From Planctomycetota bacterium (lineage in GTDB: Bacteria; Planctomycetota; SZUA-567): a stretch of 13,244 bases of DNA. Below the pieces are notes generated by a model. That model saw nothing but the letters and a program-made list of their open reading frames with translations, was not told where the DNA came from and searched no databases. The stretch lies in NCBI GenBank assembly GCA_020861125.1, contig JAJBSZ010000243.1:1-13244 (forward strand), given 5' to 3'. This document shows positions 1-6,774 of the stretch, piece by piece. Position numbers and translations under genes: made by a program. Positions within the stretch are counted from its first letter, which is position 1; the number at the start of each line of letters is the position of its first letter.

Positions 1-31
1 ACATGGGTGGTCTCCTGGAGGCGGACATGCC

Positions 32-745
32 TCAGTTCGTATTGTTGAAGGAAACGCGGAACGTGTCAACCAGCTCCCGGTGGGCGACCAGGGCGGCGTG
101 CCCGGCGGCGGTCAGGGCATAGCTGCCCTTGGCCAGCCGTTCGAACCAGCCATAATGGTTGGCCAAGAGGATGGCGCCGGCCTTGCCGGGCGCACCGGCG
201 GCGCGGAGTGCGGCGGGCGAAGCCGGGGCGAGGACGGCCAGGGCGGCGGCGGTGCACAGGGCCTGTTCCCGGTAGGCGGTCATCAGGGTGCGGCGGGTAC
301 TGCCGCCGACATTGCCGTCGCAGGACCGGCCGGCCATTTCGCTCAGCAGAGCGCGGGTGGTCCGCCGCCGCCGGCAGCGTTCCTGGCGCACAGGGTGGAA
401 ATGGACCTCGACCCGGGGGAGGGCGGACGTGAGGTACACCAGGATCAGGCCCACCTCCAACCGTTTCAGTAACCGAGTGAGTTCCCGCCAGCGCCGATCC
501 ACCGTGGCCGGCGCCGGTACTGCGGCATAGACCGCGGCGTCCGCTTCCTGCCGCCGCACCACCTGCAGGATCAGGTCGAGAGTGATGGCCCGCTTCATCT
601 CAATCAAAACCAGTTCGCCGTCGCGGCAGGCGGCGACGTCGCAGTCCTTGACCTCGCCCCGCACGGTGTAGCCGTTGGCTTCCAGCCAGGCCTTGACCGG
701 GGGGTAGAGATCGGTTTCCCGGAACGCCGGGCGGCGTGTCGCCAT
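32..745 (-). CDS. DUF2161 family protein (predicted PD-(D/E)XK nuclease fold)
   Basis: A 237-aa protein matching the DUF2161 pattern as I know it: an N-terminal ETDLYPPVKAWLEANGY segment, then GEVKDCDVAA and the DGELVLIEMK strand. E31, D36 and the E49-M-K51 pair are in the right order for a PD-(D/E)XK active site. The family is classed as a putative PD-(D/E)XK phosphodiesterase, but its substrate is unknown. The C-terminal third (about 160-237) holds a winged-helix-like segment ending YGWFERLAKGSYALTAAG, also typical of the family, so the gene looks complete. I chose the ATG at 745 because GGAG lies 7 nt upstream (753-756). An in-frame ATG at 790 would add 15 atypical residues. It stands alone, divergent from the pyrophosphatase gene. 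Nothing visible links the two functions. Family assignment is good; function is open. Confidence 0.85.
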   Translation of the reverse strand: MATRRPAFRETDLYPPVKAWLEANGYTVRGEVKDCDVAACRDGELVLIEMKRAITLDLILQVVRRQEADAAVYAAVPAPATVDRRWRELTRLLKRLEVGLILVYLTSALPRVEVHFHPVRQERCRRRRTTRALLSEMAGRSCDGNVGGSTRRTLMTAYREQALCTAAALAVLAPASPAALRAAGAPGKAGAILLANHYGWFERLAKGSYALTAAGHAALVAHRELVDTFRVSFNNTN

Positions 746-820
746 GGGTATACTCCGGAAGCTACCGTCCAAGCATCCCGCGCACCCCAAATCCCCGCGG
801 GACGAATGGTTTTTTACGAC

Positions 821-844
821 CGATCCTATATATGTATTGGATCG
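821..844. repeat. Inverted repeat CGATCC / GGATCG in an AT-rich patch
   Basis: CGATCC (821-826) and GGATCG (839-844) are perfect 6-bp arms around a 12-nt spacer made almost entirely of A and T. The repeat covers the -10 box and spacer of the candidate DUF2161 promoter. It could be an operator or a cruciform-prone site. No protein can be assigned to it. Confidence 0.4.
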
Positions 845-851
845 ATGGCAA
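823..851 (-). promoter_or_regulatory. Candidate sigma70 promoter for the DUF2161 gene
   Basis: On the minus strand TTGCCA (851-846; 5 of 6 to consensus) is followed after 17 nt by TAGGAT (828-823; 4 of 6). Transcription would start near 816, leaving a leader of about 70 nt before the ATG at 745. The spacer lies within an AT-rich inverted repeat. Assigned by eye only. Confidence 0.4.
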
Positions 852-925
852 CGTATTCCTTATGCCGACTTGGCAGAGGGCCGGAGCACATACCGATCGG
901 GATGCCCGGCGGTCGAGGAATGCCC

Positions 926-954
926 TTGGAAAAGCGGGGTCGTATCGGTATGGT
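926..954 (+). promoter_or_regulatory. Candidate sigma70 promoter for the pyrophosphatase gene
   Basis: TTGGAA (926-931; 4 of 6) and TATGGT (949-954; 4 of 6) are separated by 17 nt, giving a start near 961. A 6-bp hairpin, GTATGG-TTTC-CCATAC (948-963), overlaps the -10 box. I looked for a fluoride riboswitch here, since these can precede pyrophosphatase genes, and saw none. Confidence 0.35.
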
Positions 955-967
955 TTCCCATACAGGT

Positions 968-978
968 GGAGGAAGGGG
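968..978 (+). promoter_or_regulatory. Purine-rich ribosome-binding site that favours a GTG start at 986
   Basis: GGAGGAAGGGG at 968-978 ends 7 nt before an in-frame GTG at 986, a better site than the AGGA in front of ATG 1025. It is the main argument for the longer form of the pyrophosphatase. Confidence 0.4.
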
Positions 979-1024
979 AAAAGCCGTGCCTGCGGCTGCA
1001 TCCATAAAGGAATCACTGCCGGTC

Positions 1025-2734
1025 ATGCGCTCGAAAAACAAGATTATCTACGTCATCGGCCACCGGAATCCGGACACCGATTCCATCGTCGCCGCCGCCG
1101 CCTATGCCGCCTTCAAAAAGGCCATGGGGGTGGAGAACTGCTACGCCGCCCGGGCCGGCAAGCCGACGCCCCAGACCGAATACATCTTTTCCCGTTTCAA
1201 GGTGCCGCTGCCGCGGTTCGTGCCGGACCTTTTGCCCAAGGCCGCCTACTACTACAACCCGCGGGTCAAGACCATCAGCGCCGACATCTCGCTGTGGGAG
1301 GCCATGTCGGTCCTGGAGCAGTCGGAGACCCGGGCCTTGCCGGTGGTGGACGCCGAGGGCCGCTACCATTCCCTGCTCCATTACAGCTTCTTCGCCCAGA
1401 AACTTCTGAAGATGATCAATCCCCGGCAGAAGACCGCCATCCACACCAGCGTCGAACTGGTCTCCACGGTGCTGCATGCCCAGGCGCTGGTGCTGCACAA
1501 CGAGCATGAGATGCGGAAAAGCCCGATTATCATCGCCGCCTCGGAGTTCGAGTCTTTCCGCCACCTGCTGGCGACCAACATTCCGGAAAACACCATCGTG
1601 ATCTGCGGCAACCGGGCCGACGTCCACCGCCACGCCATTGAAACGGGCGTCCGCCTGCTGGTGGCCACCAACGGCTATATGCTGGACAAACACGACCGCG
1701 CCCTGGCGGAGGAAAAGGGCGTCTCCGTCCTGGTCAGCCCCTACGACACCTCCTCGACGGCTCTCCTGATCATCTATTCCATGCCGGCGGTCATCATGTC
1801 CAACAGCGACCTGAAGGCGGTAAACCTGAACGATTCGGTCCGGAAGATCGGCCCGGCCCTGTCCTCCGCTCCCGGCAAGGCCCTGCCGGTGGTGAATGAC
1901 CACGGGGTGGTGGTGGGCATCATCTCGGAGAGTGACATCTACCAGGAGCCGCACATCGACGTTATTCTGGTGGATCACAACGAGCCGTCCCAGGCGGTGG
2001 AAGGGATCGAGCATTACAAGATCCTGGAGATCATCGACCACCACCGTTTGGGTTCCCTCTCCACCCGCTACCCCATCACCTTCATCAACAAGCCGGTGGG
2101 CGCCACCTGCACCATCATCGCCAACCTGTATCAGGAAAACCGCATCCCGCTGACGGCGGAGATCGCGTCCATTCTCCTTTGCGGCATCCTCGCCGACACC
2201 CTCGGGCTCCAGTCGGCCACCACCACCGACACCGATCGGGAAACGGCGGAGTACCTCGCCAACATCACCAACCTGGAGATCGACGAACTCACCGCCGACC
2301 TCATGGCCGCCGCCTCCAACATTACCGGCCGCACCGCCGAGGAATTGATCCACCAGGACATGAAGGAATACCAGGAGTTCGAATATTCCTTCACAGTCAG
2401 TCAAATGGAGGTGGAGGAACCGCACGAAGTGCTGGAGCGGAAGGAGGAATTCCTGACCGTGCTCGAAGCGGAGCGCACCAAGGGCGGCAACCTCTTCAGC
2501 GCCCTCCTGGTGACGGACATCACTGTCCTCTCCAGCCTGCTCCTGCTGGCGGCCGACCCGGCCTTCCTGAAAACCATCGATCTTCCCCGCCAGGAGGAAT
2601 CGGTCTACATCATGCGCGACGTGGTGTCGCGGAAAAAACAGCTGATGCCCATCCTGTCGGAAATGGTGGAAAAATTCCAGGACACCGGCACCGGCGTCGG
2701 CTCCGGCACCACCCGGGTGCAGATGCGGCCGTGA
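1025..2734 (+). CDS. ppaC: CBS/DRTGG-regulated manganese-dependent inorganic pyrophosphatase (DHH family)
   Basis: A 569-aa family II pyrophosphatase, which hydrolyses PPi to phosphate in the cytoplasm with Mn/Co. The DHH domain is split by a regulatory insert, as in the CBS-PPase subfamily. GHRNPDTDS (12-20) supplies H13, D17 and D19. CBS1 lies at about 78-128, a DRTGG-like domain at about 145-250 and CBS2 at about 256-308. The DHH domain resumes with VDHNE (D317), IDHHR (338-341) and ADTLG (D391), so all metal-ligand positions are present. A DHHA2 domain ends the protein. In characterised relatives the CBS pair binds adenine nucleotides and tunes activity. The start is uncertain. ATG 1025 puts the DHH motif at the usual distance but has only AGGA 13 nt upstream. 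GTG 986, in frame, has a purine-rich site (968-978) and would add 13 residues. The gene is monocistronic and convergent with the MocR gene 25 bp away. Confidence 0.93.
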   Translation: MRSKNKIIYVIGHRNPDTDSIVAAAAYAAFKKAMGVENCYAARAGKPTPQTEYIFSRFKVPLPRFVPDLLPKAAYYYNPRVKTISADISLWEAMSVLEQSETRALPVVDAEGRYHSLLHYSFFAQKLLKMINPRQKTAIHTSVELVSTVLHAQALVLHNEHEMRKSPIIIAASEFESFRHLLATNIPENTIVICGNRADVHRHAIETGVRLLVATNGYMLDKHDRALAEEKGVSVLVSPYDTSSTALLIIYSMPAVIMSNSDLKAVNLNDSVRKIGPALSSAPGKALPVVNDHGVVVGIISESDIYQEPHIDVILVDHNEPSQAVEGIEHYKILEIIDHHRLGSLSTRYPITFINKPVGATCTIIANLYQENRIPLTAEIASILLCGILADTLGLQSATTTDTDRETAEYLANITNLEIDELTADLMAAASNITGRTAEELIHQDMKEYQEFEYSFTVSQMEVEEPHEVLERKEEFLTVLEAERTKGGNLFSALLVTDITVLSSLLLLAADPAFLKTIDLPRQEESVYIMRDVVSRKKQLMPILSEMVEKFQDTGTGVGSGTTRVQMRP

Positions 2735-2759
2735 GGGGTTTTCCGCCGCGAGCGGTGCT

Positions 2760-4181
2760 TTAGCCGGGCCGTCGCCGCTGGCGGCGGCCCGTTGTCCATG
2801 CCGCCACCAACCGCCCGGCCGCCGCCGTCAGCTCCTCGGCTTCGTGGCCGGCGAAGCCCGCCACCACCGTGCTGGTTGTCCGGGCCGGCCGGTAGTAGGT
2901 GGACAATCCGGTAACGCGGACGCCCGCCGCGGCGGCGCGGTCCACCAGCTCGCCCTCGGGCCGGCCGTCGTTGGCGGTGAGCAGGAGGTGCAGGCCTGCT
3001 TCGAGGCCATGGACGGAAAAGGCGGCGGACAACGGAGCCAGCCCGGCGATCAAGGCGTCACGCCGGGCCCGGTAACGGGTGCGGTTGCGATTCAGGTGCC
3101 GTTCGTAGTGTCCGCCCGTCAGGAAGCGCCGCAGAATGCCCTGTTCAAAGGCGGACACCGGACAGGCGTAGAAGCCGAGATGGCGGCGGAACCGGTCCAG
3201 CAGCCGCCGGGGCAGGATCATGTAGGCGATGCGGAGGGACGGCGCCAGGGTCCGGGTGAAGGTGTTCAGGTAGATGACCCGGTCGTGCCGGTCCAGGACC
3301 TGCAGGGTCGGGACCGGCTGCAGCGAATAGCGGTACTCGTTGTCGTAGTCGTCTTCGATCAGGTAGCGATCGGGCCTGGCGGCGGCCCAGCGCAAGAGGC
3401 CCCGCCGCCGGTTGATGCTCATGACGGTGCCCAGCGGAAAGTGCCGGGCCGGGGTCACCAGGGCGACGGCGGCGCCCCCCCGGGCGAGATCCGCGAGGGA
3501 CGCGCCCTCCGCATCCATGGCCAGGGACTGGAACGCGCGGCCCCGGCTCAGGAGGATCCGCGGCCACTTCGGGTTGGTCGGATTTTCCAGGGCGAATTCC
3601 CCCTCCGGCAGGAGCTCGGTCAGCAGGCCCAGCAGATACTCGGTTCCCGCGCCCACCACGATCGCCTCCGGCGCCACCGTCATGCCCCGGAATTGACGGA
3701 GGTGGCTGGCGATGGCCGCGCGCAGGCTCGGGTCGCCCTGATGGTGGATGGGCTGGAGCAGGCGCTCCGCGTCCAGGCGCAACGTCTCCCGCATCAGCCG
3801 GCCCCAGACGGAAAAGGGAAAGTGGCGCACGGCGCTGGCGCTGGTGCCGAGGTCGTACTGGTAGGCCGGTCGGTTCCCGGGCGGTTCGGCCGCCGCCGTC
3901 CCGGGTGGCCGCCGCCGGGCTGGCGCCTCGGGCGGTGGCTCGATGCGCCGCACATAGCAGCCGCGTTTTTCGATGGTGTCGACGTAGCCTTCCACCTGGA
4001 GTTGGGCCAGGGCGTTTTCCACCGTTTTCAGGCTGATGCCCAGGTGATCCGCCAACGCTCGCTTCGACGGGAGCTTTTCCCCCGCCGGCAGGTCGCCCGC
4101 TTCGATCCGTTCGCGGAGGCGTCGGTAGAGCTGCTGGTAGAGCGGCAGGGGGCCGCCGTGGTCGAGGTCGATGGTGATCAT
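2760..4181 (-). CDS. MocR-family transcriptional regulator (GntR wHTH plus aminotransferase-like domain) lacking the PLP lysine
   Basis: A 473-aa protein. Residues about 10-75 form a GntR winged helix (PLYQQLYRRLRERIEAGDL, then EKLPSKRALADHLGIS and the VENALAQLQVEGYV wing). A fold-type-I aminotransferase domain covers about 105-470. Visible PLP-site features are GAGTEYLL, TPARHFPLGTVMS and IEDDYDNEYRY, with D277 and Y279 matching Asp279 and Tyr281 of B. subtilis GabR. The motif that normally reads TFSKTLAP reads TFTRTLAP here: codon 3252-3254 encodes R310, exactly where GabR has the Schiff-base Lys312. The protein may therefore bind PLP weakly, non-covalently or not at all. I chose ATG 4181 because MITIDLDHGGPLPLYQ is the normal family N-terminus; ATG 4250 would add 23 atypical residues. 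Neither has a good Shine-Dalgarno site. It lies 73 bp after the LacI-type gene and is probably co-transcribed. Target genes are unknown. Confidence 0.9.
   Translation of the reverse strand: MITIDLDHGGPLPLYQQLYRRLRERIEAGDLPAGEKLPSKRALADHLGISLKTVENALAQLQVEGYVDTIEKRGCYVRRIEPPPEAPARRRPPGTAAAEPPGNRPAYQYDLGTSASAVRHFPFSVWGRLMRETLRLDAERLLQPIHHQGDPSLRAAIASHLRQFRGMTVAPEAIVVGAGTEYLLGLLTELLPEGEFALENPTNPKWPRILLSRGRAFQSLAMDAEGASLADLARGGAAVALVTPARHFPLGTVMSINRRRGLLRWAAARPDRYLIEDDYDNEYRYSLQPVPTLQVLDRHDRVIYLNTFTRTLAPSLRIAYMILPRRLLDRFRRHLGFYACPVSAFEQGILRRFLTGGHYERHLNRNRTRYRARRDALIAGLAPLSAAFSVHGLEAGLHLLLTANDGRPEGELVDRAAAAGVRVTGLSTYYRPARTTSTVVAGFAGHEAEELTAAAGRLVAAWTTGRRQRRRPG
2766..2790 (+). terminator. GC-rich hairpin after the pyrophosphatase gene, terminator-like but without a T tract
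   Basis: GGGCCG (2766-2771) pairs with CGGCCC (2785-2790), continued by a T-G wobble and CGCC/GGCG around a 3-nt loop, about 11 bp in all. It starts 31 bp after the ppaC stop and overlaps the last codons of the opposing MocR gene. No T run follows on either strand, so it may only be coding GC structure or part of a factor-dependent terminator. Confidence 0.25.
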
Positions 4182-4254
4182 AGCCGTCGCCGTTCTTTCA
4201 GGGAAGGATGCCGTCCGGAGCGGCAGGGCCTGCCCGCCGCGGTCCGTCACGTCG

Positions 4255-5265
4255 TCAGGCCGGGGCGGTGGTTTTTCTGATGACCAGCCGCGGCGGCAGC
4301 AGGAGACGTTCCGGTTCCGCCTCGCCGCCGGCGATCCGGAGGGCGATCCGCTCCACCGTCAGGGCCGCCATCCGGCCGTAGGGTACGCGGACGGTGGTGA
4401 GGTCCACCAGGGTGGAGCCGGTCAAGGCCAGGTCGTCGTAGCCCATCACGCTCAGGTCCTCCGGCACGCGGAGGCCGGCGGCCCGGCAGTGGTGGAGGAC
4501 GCCCATGGCCATGCTGTCGTTGCCGGCGAAGACGGCGCTCACGTCCAGACCGTGCCGGAGAAGGTTGGCGGCGAAGGCGGCGCCGCCGGCCATGGTGAGG
4601 TCGCCTTCCGCCAGCCGCGGCGTATCCAGCGCCAGGCCGGCCTCCGCCAGGGCGTCGGCGAAGCCCCGGTAGCGGTCGCGGGACGCTGACGACCGGAGCG
4701 GTCCGGTCAGCATGGCGATGCGGCGGTGGCCGAGGTCGGTCAGGTGCTTGCCCGCCAAGTATCCGCCCCGGTAAGTCTCCGTCACCCCCGCGTCGAATTC
4801 GTTCAGGGAGTCCACGTAGCGGTTGACCAGCACCAGCGGCCGATCGAATTCCCGCACCGCTTCCACGAACTGCGGATCGTTTTTGAGATCCCCCATGACG
4901 AACCCGGCGAAACCATATTCCCGGATCCGGCGCAGGGTGGCCGAGCGGCTGTCTTCGTCCTGGCCGAGACAGCAGAGGGTCAGGATGAAACCGCGCCGGC
5001 GCACCTCCGCTTCCAGCCGGTGGAGTATTTGCAGGTGGAACGGGTTGTCCGTCTCGGACATCAGCAGGGCGATGATATCGAGGCGGCCGGTGGCCAGGCC
5101 CCGCGCCAGGATGTTCGGCCGATAGTTCACTGCCCGCATCGCCCGCTCCACCCGGCGGGCGGTTTCCGGTTTGACGTTGCGGTTGTGGGTCAGGACCCGC
5201 GACACGGTCGACCGCGAGACCCCGGCCAGGGCGGCGATATCGTCGATTGTGGCAGGTTTCCCCAT
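4255..5265 (-). CDS. LacI-family transcriptional regulator
   Basis: A 336-aa protein of normal LacI/PurR length. The helix-turn-helix spans residues 6-26 (TIDDIAALAGVSRSTVSRVL), followed by VKPETARRVERAMRAVNYRPN and a hinge helix NILARGLATGR (about 51-61). The C-terminal periplasmic-binding-protein-like domain keeps the landmarks GGYLAGKHLTDLGHRRIAML, SRDRYRGFADAL, AVFAGNDSMAMGVL and VPEDLSVMGYDDLAL. These proteins usually bind a sugar or sugar derivative and repress catabolic genes. The effector cannot be read from the sequence. The uronate-type genes at 6775-8237 make a uronate-related ligand a reasonable guess. The start at 5265 fits the family but has only a weak ribosome-binding site. 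The gene follows the transglutaminase-like gene by 54 bp and precedes the MocR gene by 73 bp. No clear LacI-type TGnAAnCGnTTnCA operator was found nearby. Confidence 0.93.
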   Translation of the reverse strand: MGKPATIDDIAALAGVSRSTVSRVLTHNRNVKPETARRVERAMRAVNYRPNILARGLATGRLDIIALLMSETDNPFHLQILHRLEAEVRRRGFILTLCCLGQDEDSRSATLRRIREYGFAGFVMGDLKNDPQFVEAVREFDRPLVLVNRYVDSLNEFDAGVTETYRGGYLAGKHLTDLGHRRIAMLTGPLRSSASRDRYRGFADALAEAGLALDTPRLAEGDLTMAGGAAFAANLLRHGLDVSAVFAGNDSMAMGVLHHCRAAGLRVPEDLSVMGYDDLALTGSTLVDLTTVRVPYGRMAALTVERIALRIAGGEAEPERLLLPPRLVIRKTTAPA

Positions 5266-5303
5266 GGCGATCCGATCGTGGCGGTACCCATCCGAGTGTT
5301 CCC

Positions 5304-5318
5304 ACCGGCCGCGCCGGT
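5304..5318. repeat. Short hairpin ACCGGC-CGC-GCCGGT between the transglutaminase-like and lacI-type genes
   Basis: Perfect 6-bp arms with a 3-nt loop lie just after the transglutaminase-like stop codon on the minus strand. No T tract follows. It could be a weak pause or RNA-processing site in the operon, or chance in GC-rich DNA. Confidence 0.25.
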
Positions 5319-5319
5319 C

Positions 5320-6495
5320 CTACTCCAGCGGCACGGTGAAACGCCGCATGGGCACGGTCGGCTGATCCGTCTCTTCCTCGTCCGTGGTTGTGCTCCGGAC
5401 TTCGCGGATGGTCAAGGTCAGGCGCGGCTGGTGGTAGGTGCCCCAGATCAGGAGGGTGAGGAGGCTGGTGTTCTGCACCGGCGCCGCCCAGTCGTAGGGC
5501 ACGGGCATGGTGAAATCGCCGTAGACGTGGTTGGCGAGAACGCCGTAGTGCTGGCTGCGGCTGGCGCCGGCCCGGGGCGGCGCCATCACCTTGCCGAAAT
5601 AGTAGTCGTCCTCCACCCGGATGGATGGATCCGCCGGGATCCAGCCGTAGCCCTCGAGGTAAAATTCGCTGTAGGCGGTGGTGGCTTTGTTGATCCGCCG
5701 GACCATGGCCACCCGGGCCGGGATGCCGTAGGAGCGGAGGAGAGACACATACCAGGCGTTGACACTCTTGGCGCCGCCGCCCTTGCGCAGGGTGTCGGCG
5801 AGCGGTTGCGGCACATCGCGGCCCGGAACGCTCTTGGCGTTGGTTTTGACGTACTCGAAGGCCCGCCGGGCGAACTCCAGTTCGTTCTCCACCTGCCCGG
5901 CGAGGAATTCCCGCGTCTCCACGATCTGGCGGTGGTCCGGATCGATATACGGCGGTTCGGCCATGGTATAGCGCTGGTACAAATCCGAGGCGGTGTCGTA
6001 GGGATGGAGTTCCGTAATGGCGTCGAAGTCCACCGCGAAATCCCACAGGGTGGCCACGAATTCGCTGACGATGGTTCTCGTTCCCCGCTGGGGCACCGGT
6101 CGTGGTTCCTTTTCCCCCGACAGGTGGCGGAGGGGCCGTTCCTCCTGGTGGCGCGGCTTGCCGCCCGGCAGCGGCTCCTCCCGGGGCGGAAAGTAATAGC
6201 GGAGGCTTTTCTCGCCGAACTGCCGGGGGATGGGCACCACCTTGCCGCCGCGGTGGTTGATATGTTCGATTTGCTGGAATTCGGTGCTTTCCGGGTAGGG
6301 CAGGTAGACGAGGATGCCCAGGTTTTCCTGCCACGGTTCGCCGATCTGCACCTCCGTCCGGAAGAGGAATTTGCGCGGATGGCGTTTCACATACAGGCCG
6401 GTTTCCTCGCCGGCGGCGCTCGCCGTCGCCACGACCAGCACCAACCCGATCACCAGGCCAGTGGCTGGTATGCCCGGTCTGCTCCGCCTCTCCAT
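5320..6495 (-). CDS. Exported transglutaminase-fold protein, predicted catalytically inactive
   Basis: A 391-aa protein. The first ~28 residues form a signal peptide (MERRSRPG, then a hydrophobic run ending ATASAAG), so the product is periplasmic or secreted. Residues about 215-295 match the transglutaminase-like core: FEYVKTNAKSVPG, RKGGGAKSVNAWYVSLLRSYGIPAR, then TAYSEFYLEGYGWIPADPS. The Cys, His and Asp triad is not intact. The Cys position is A242 (codon 5770-5772) and the His position (normally HAW) is T273; only D289 remains. The fold is clear from LLRSYGIPAR and EFYLEGYGWIPADPS, but peptidase or cross-linking activity is unlikely, so a binding or structural role is more plausible. The N-terminal ~190 residues are of a kind I do not recognise. 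ATG 6495 is supported by GGAGG (6503-6507) 7 nt upstream. An upstream ATG at 6678 lacks this site and would bury the signal peptide. It is the first gene of a probable operon with the two regulators. Confidence 0.85.
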   Translation of the reverse strand: MERRSRPGIPATGLVIGLVLVVATASAAGEETGLYVKRHPRKFLFRTEVQIGEPWQENLGILVYLPYPESTEFQQIEHINHRGGKVVPIPRQFGEKSLRYYFPPREEPLPGGKPRHQEERPLRHLSGEKEPRPVPQRGTRTIVSEFVATLWDFAVDFDAITELHPYDTASDLYQRYTMAEPPYIDPDHRQIVETREFLAGQVENELEFARRAFEYVKTNAKSVPGRDVPQPLADTLRKGGGAKSVNAWYVSLLRSYGIPARVAMVRRINKATTAYSEFYLEGYGWIPADPSIRVEDDYYFGKVMAPPRAGASRSQHYGVLANHVYGDFTMPVPYDWAAPVQNTSLLTLLIWGTYHQPRLTLTIREVRSTTTDEEETDQPTVPMRRFTVPLE

Positions 6496-6541
6496 GATCG
6501 CCCCTCCCGCCCGCTGTCGTCCTCCTTGCCGGTCCCCGCCA

Positions 6542-6570
6542 AGTGTATGGACGGCAGGGGCGGGTTGCAA
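6542..6570 (-). promoter_or_regulatory. Candidate sigma70 promoter for the transglutaminase-like operon
   Basis: On the minus strand TTGCAA (6570-6565; 4 of 6) and TACACT (6547-6542; 4 of 6) are 17 nt apart. The predicted start near 6535 leaves a leader of about 40 nt, ending in a strong GGGAGGGG ribosome-binding site at 6508-6501. Confidence 0.45.
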
Positions 6571-6647
6571 GGGTTCTGGTAGCCGGCCGGCTTGGGCCGG
6601 ACGGCGGCCCGCTGCCATGGGAGAATCCGCGTCCGGCGGCTGGATTC

Positions 6648-6679
6648 TTGTGACGTTCGGTGGCCGGGTATGATACAAT
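6648..6679 (+). promoter_or_regulatory. Candidate extended -10 promoter for the TRAP binding-protein gene
   Basis: TGATACAAT at 6671-6679 is an extended -10 (TGn followed by TACAAT, 5 of 6). A weak -35 (TTGTGA, 6648-6653) stands 20 nt upstream, and extended -10 promoters can work without a good -35. The start would be near 6686, about 89 nt before the ATG. Confidence 0.45.
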
Positions 6680-6690
6680 CACCGGCCGCC
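6659..6690. repeat. Imperfect inverted repeat spanning the TRAP-gene -10 box (possible operator)
   Basis: GGTGGCCGG (6659-6667) and CCGGCCGCC (6682-6690) are 9-bp arms with one T-G mismatch around a 14-nt spacer holding the extended -10. A repressor bound here would block the promoter. It does not match the classical LacI-family operator, and GC-rich arms could arise by chance. Confidence 0.3.
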
Positions 6691-6774
6691 GTGCATGGCT
6701 AGGCCGCTGGCCCCCGGGAACGACCTGCCTGCCGCGGCACGGTGCGACCATACCCTTTTTGAAAGTTGTTGTCC

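Noticed and set aside
746..1024. Fluoride or other riboswitch upstream of the pyrophosphatase gene
   Set aside because: Fluoride riboswitches can precede such genes, but the conserved core was not found; only short hairpins are seen.
1013..2425. A 470-codon antisense frame within the pyrophosphatase gene
   Set aside because: Gly/Val/Asp-rich shadow of a well-supported enzyme; no domain seen.
2844..4280. A 478-codon plus-strand frame antisense to the MocR gene
   Set aside because: Shadow frame with no domain, opposite a clear regulator.
5760..5765. TTGACA on the plus strand within the transglutaminase-like gene as a promoter -35
   Set aside because: No -10 box at a suitable distance; the following DNA is GC-rich coding sequence.
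4726..6582. A 618-codon open frame on the plus strand antisense to the same genes
   Set aside because: No recognisable motif, low-complexity composition and no ribosome-binding site; explained by codon bias of the genes on the other strand.
4247..6751. An 834-codon open frame on the minus strand spanning the LacI-type and transglutaminase-like genes
   Set aside because: It is a frame shadow in GC-rich DNA: its translation is rich in Pro, Gly and Arg with no domain, while the other frame holds two clear protein families.
5266..6774. Classical LacI-family operator (TGnAAnCGnTTnCA)
   Set aside because: Scanned by eye around the LacI-type gene and the divergent region; no convincing match was found.
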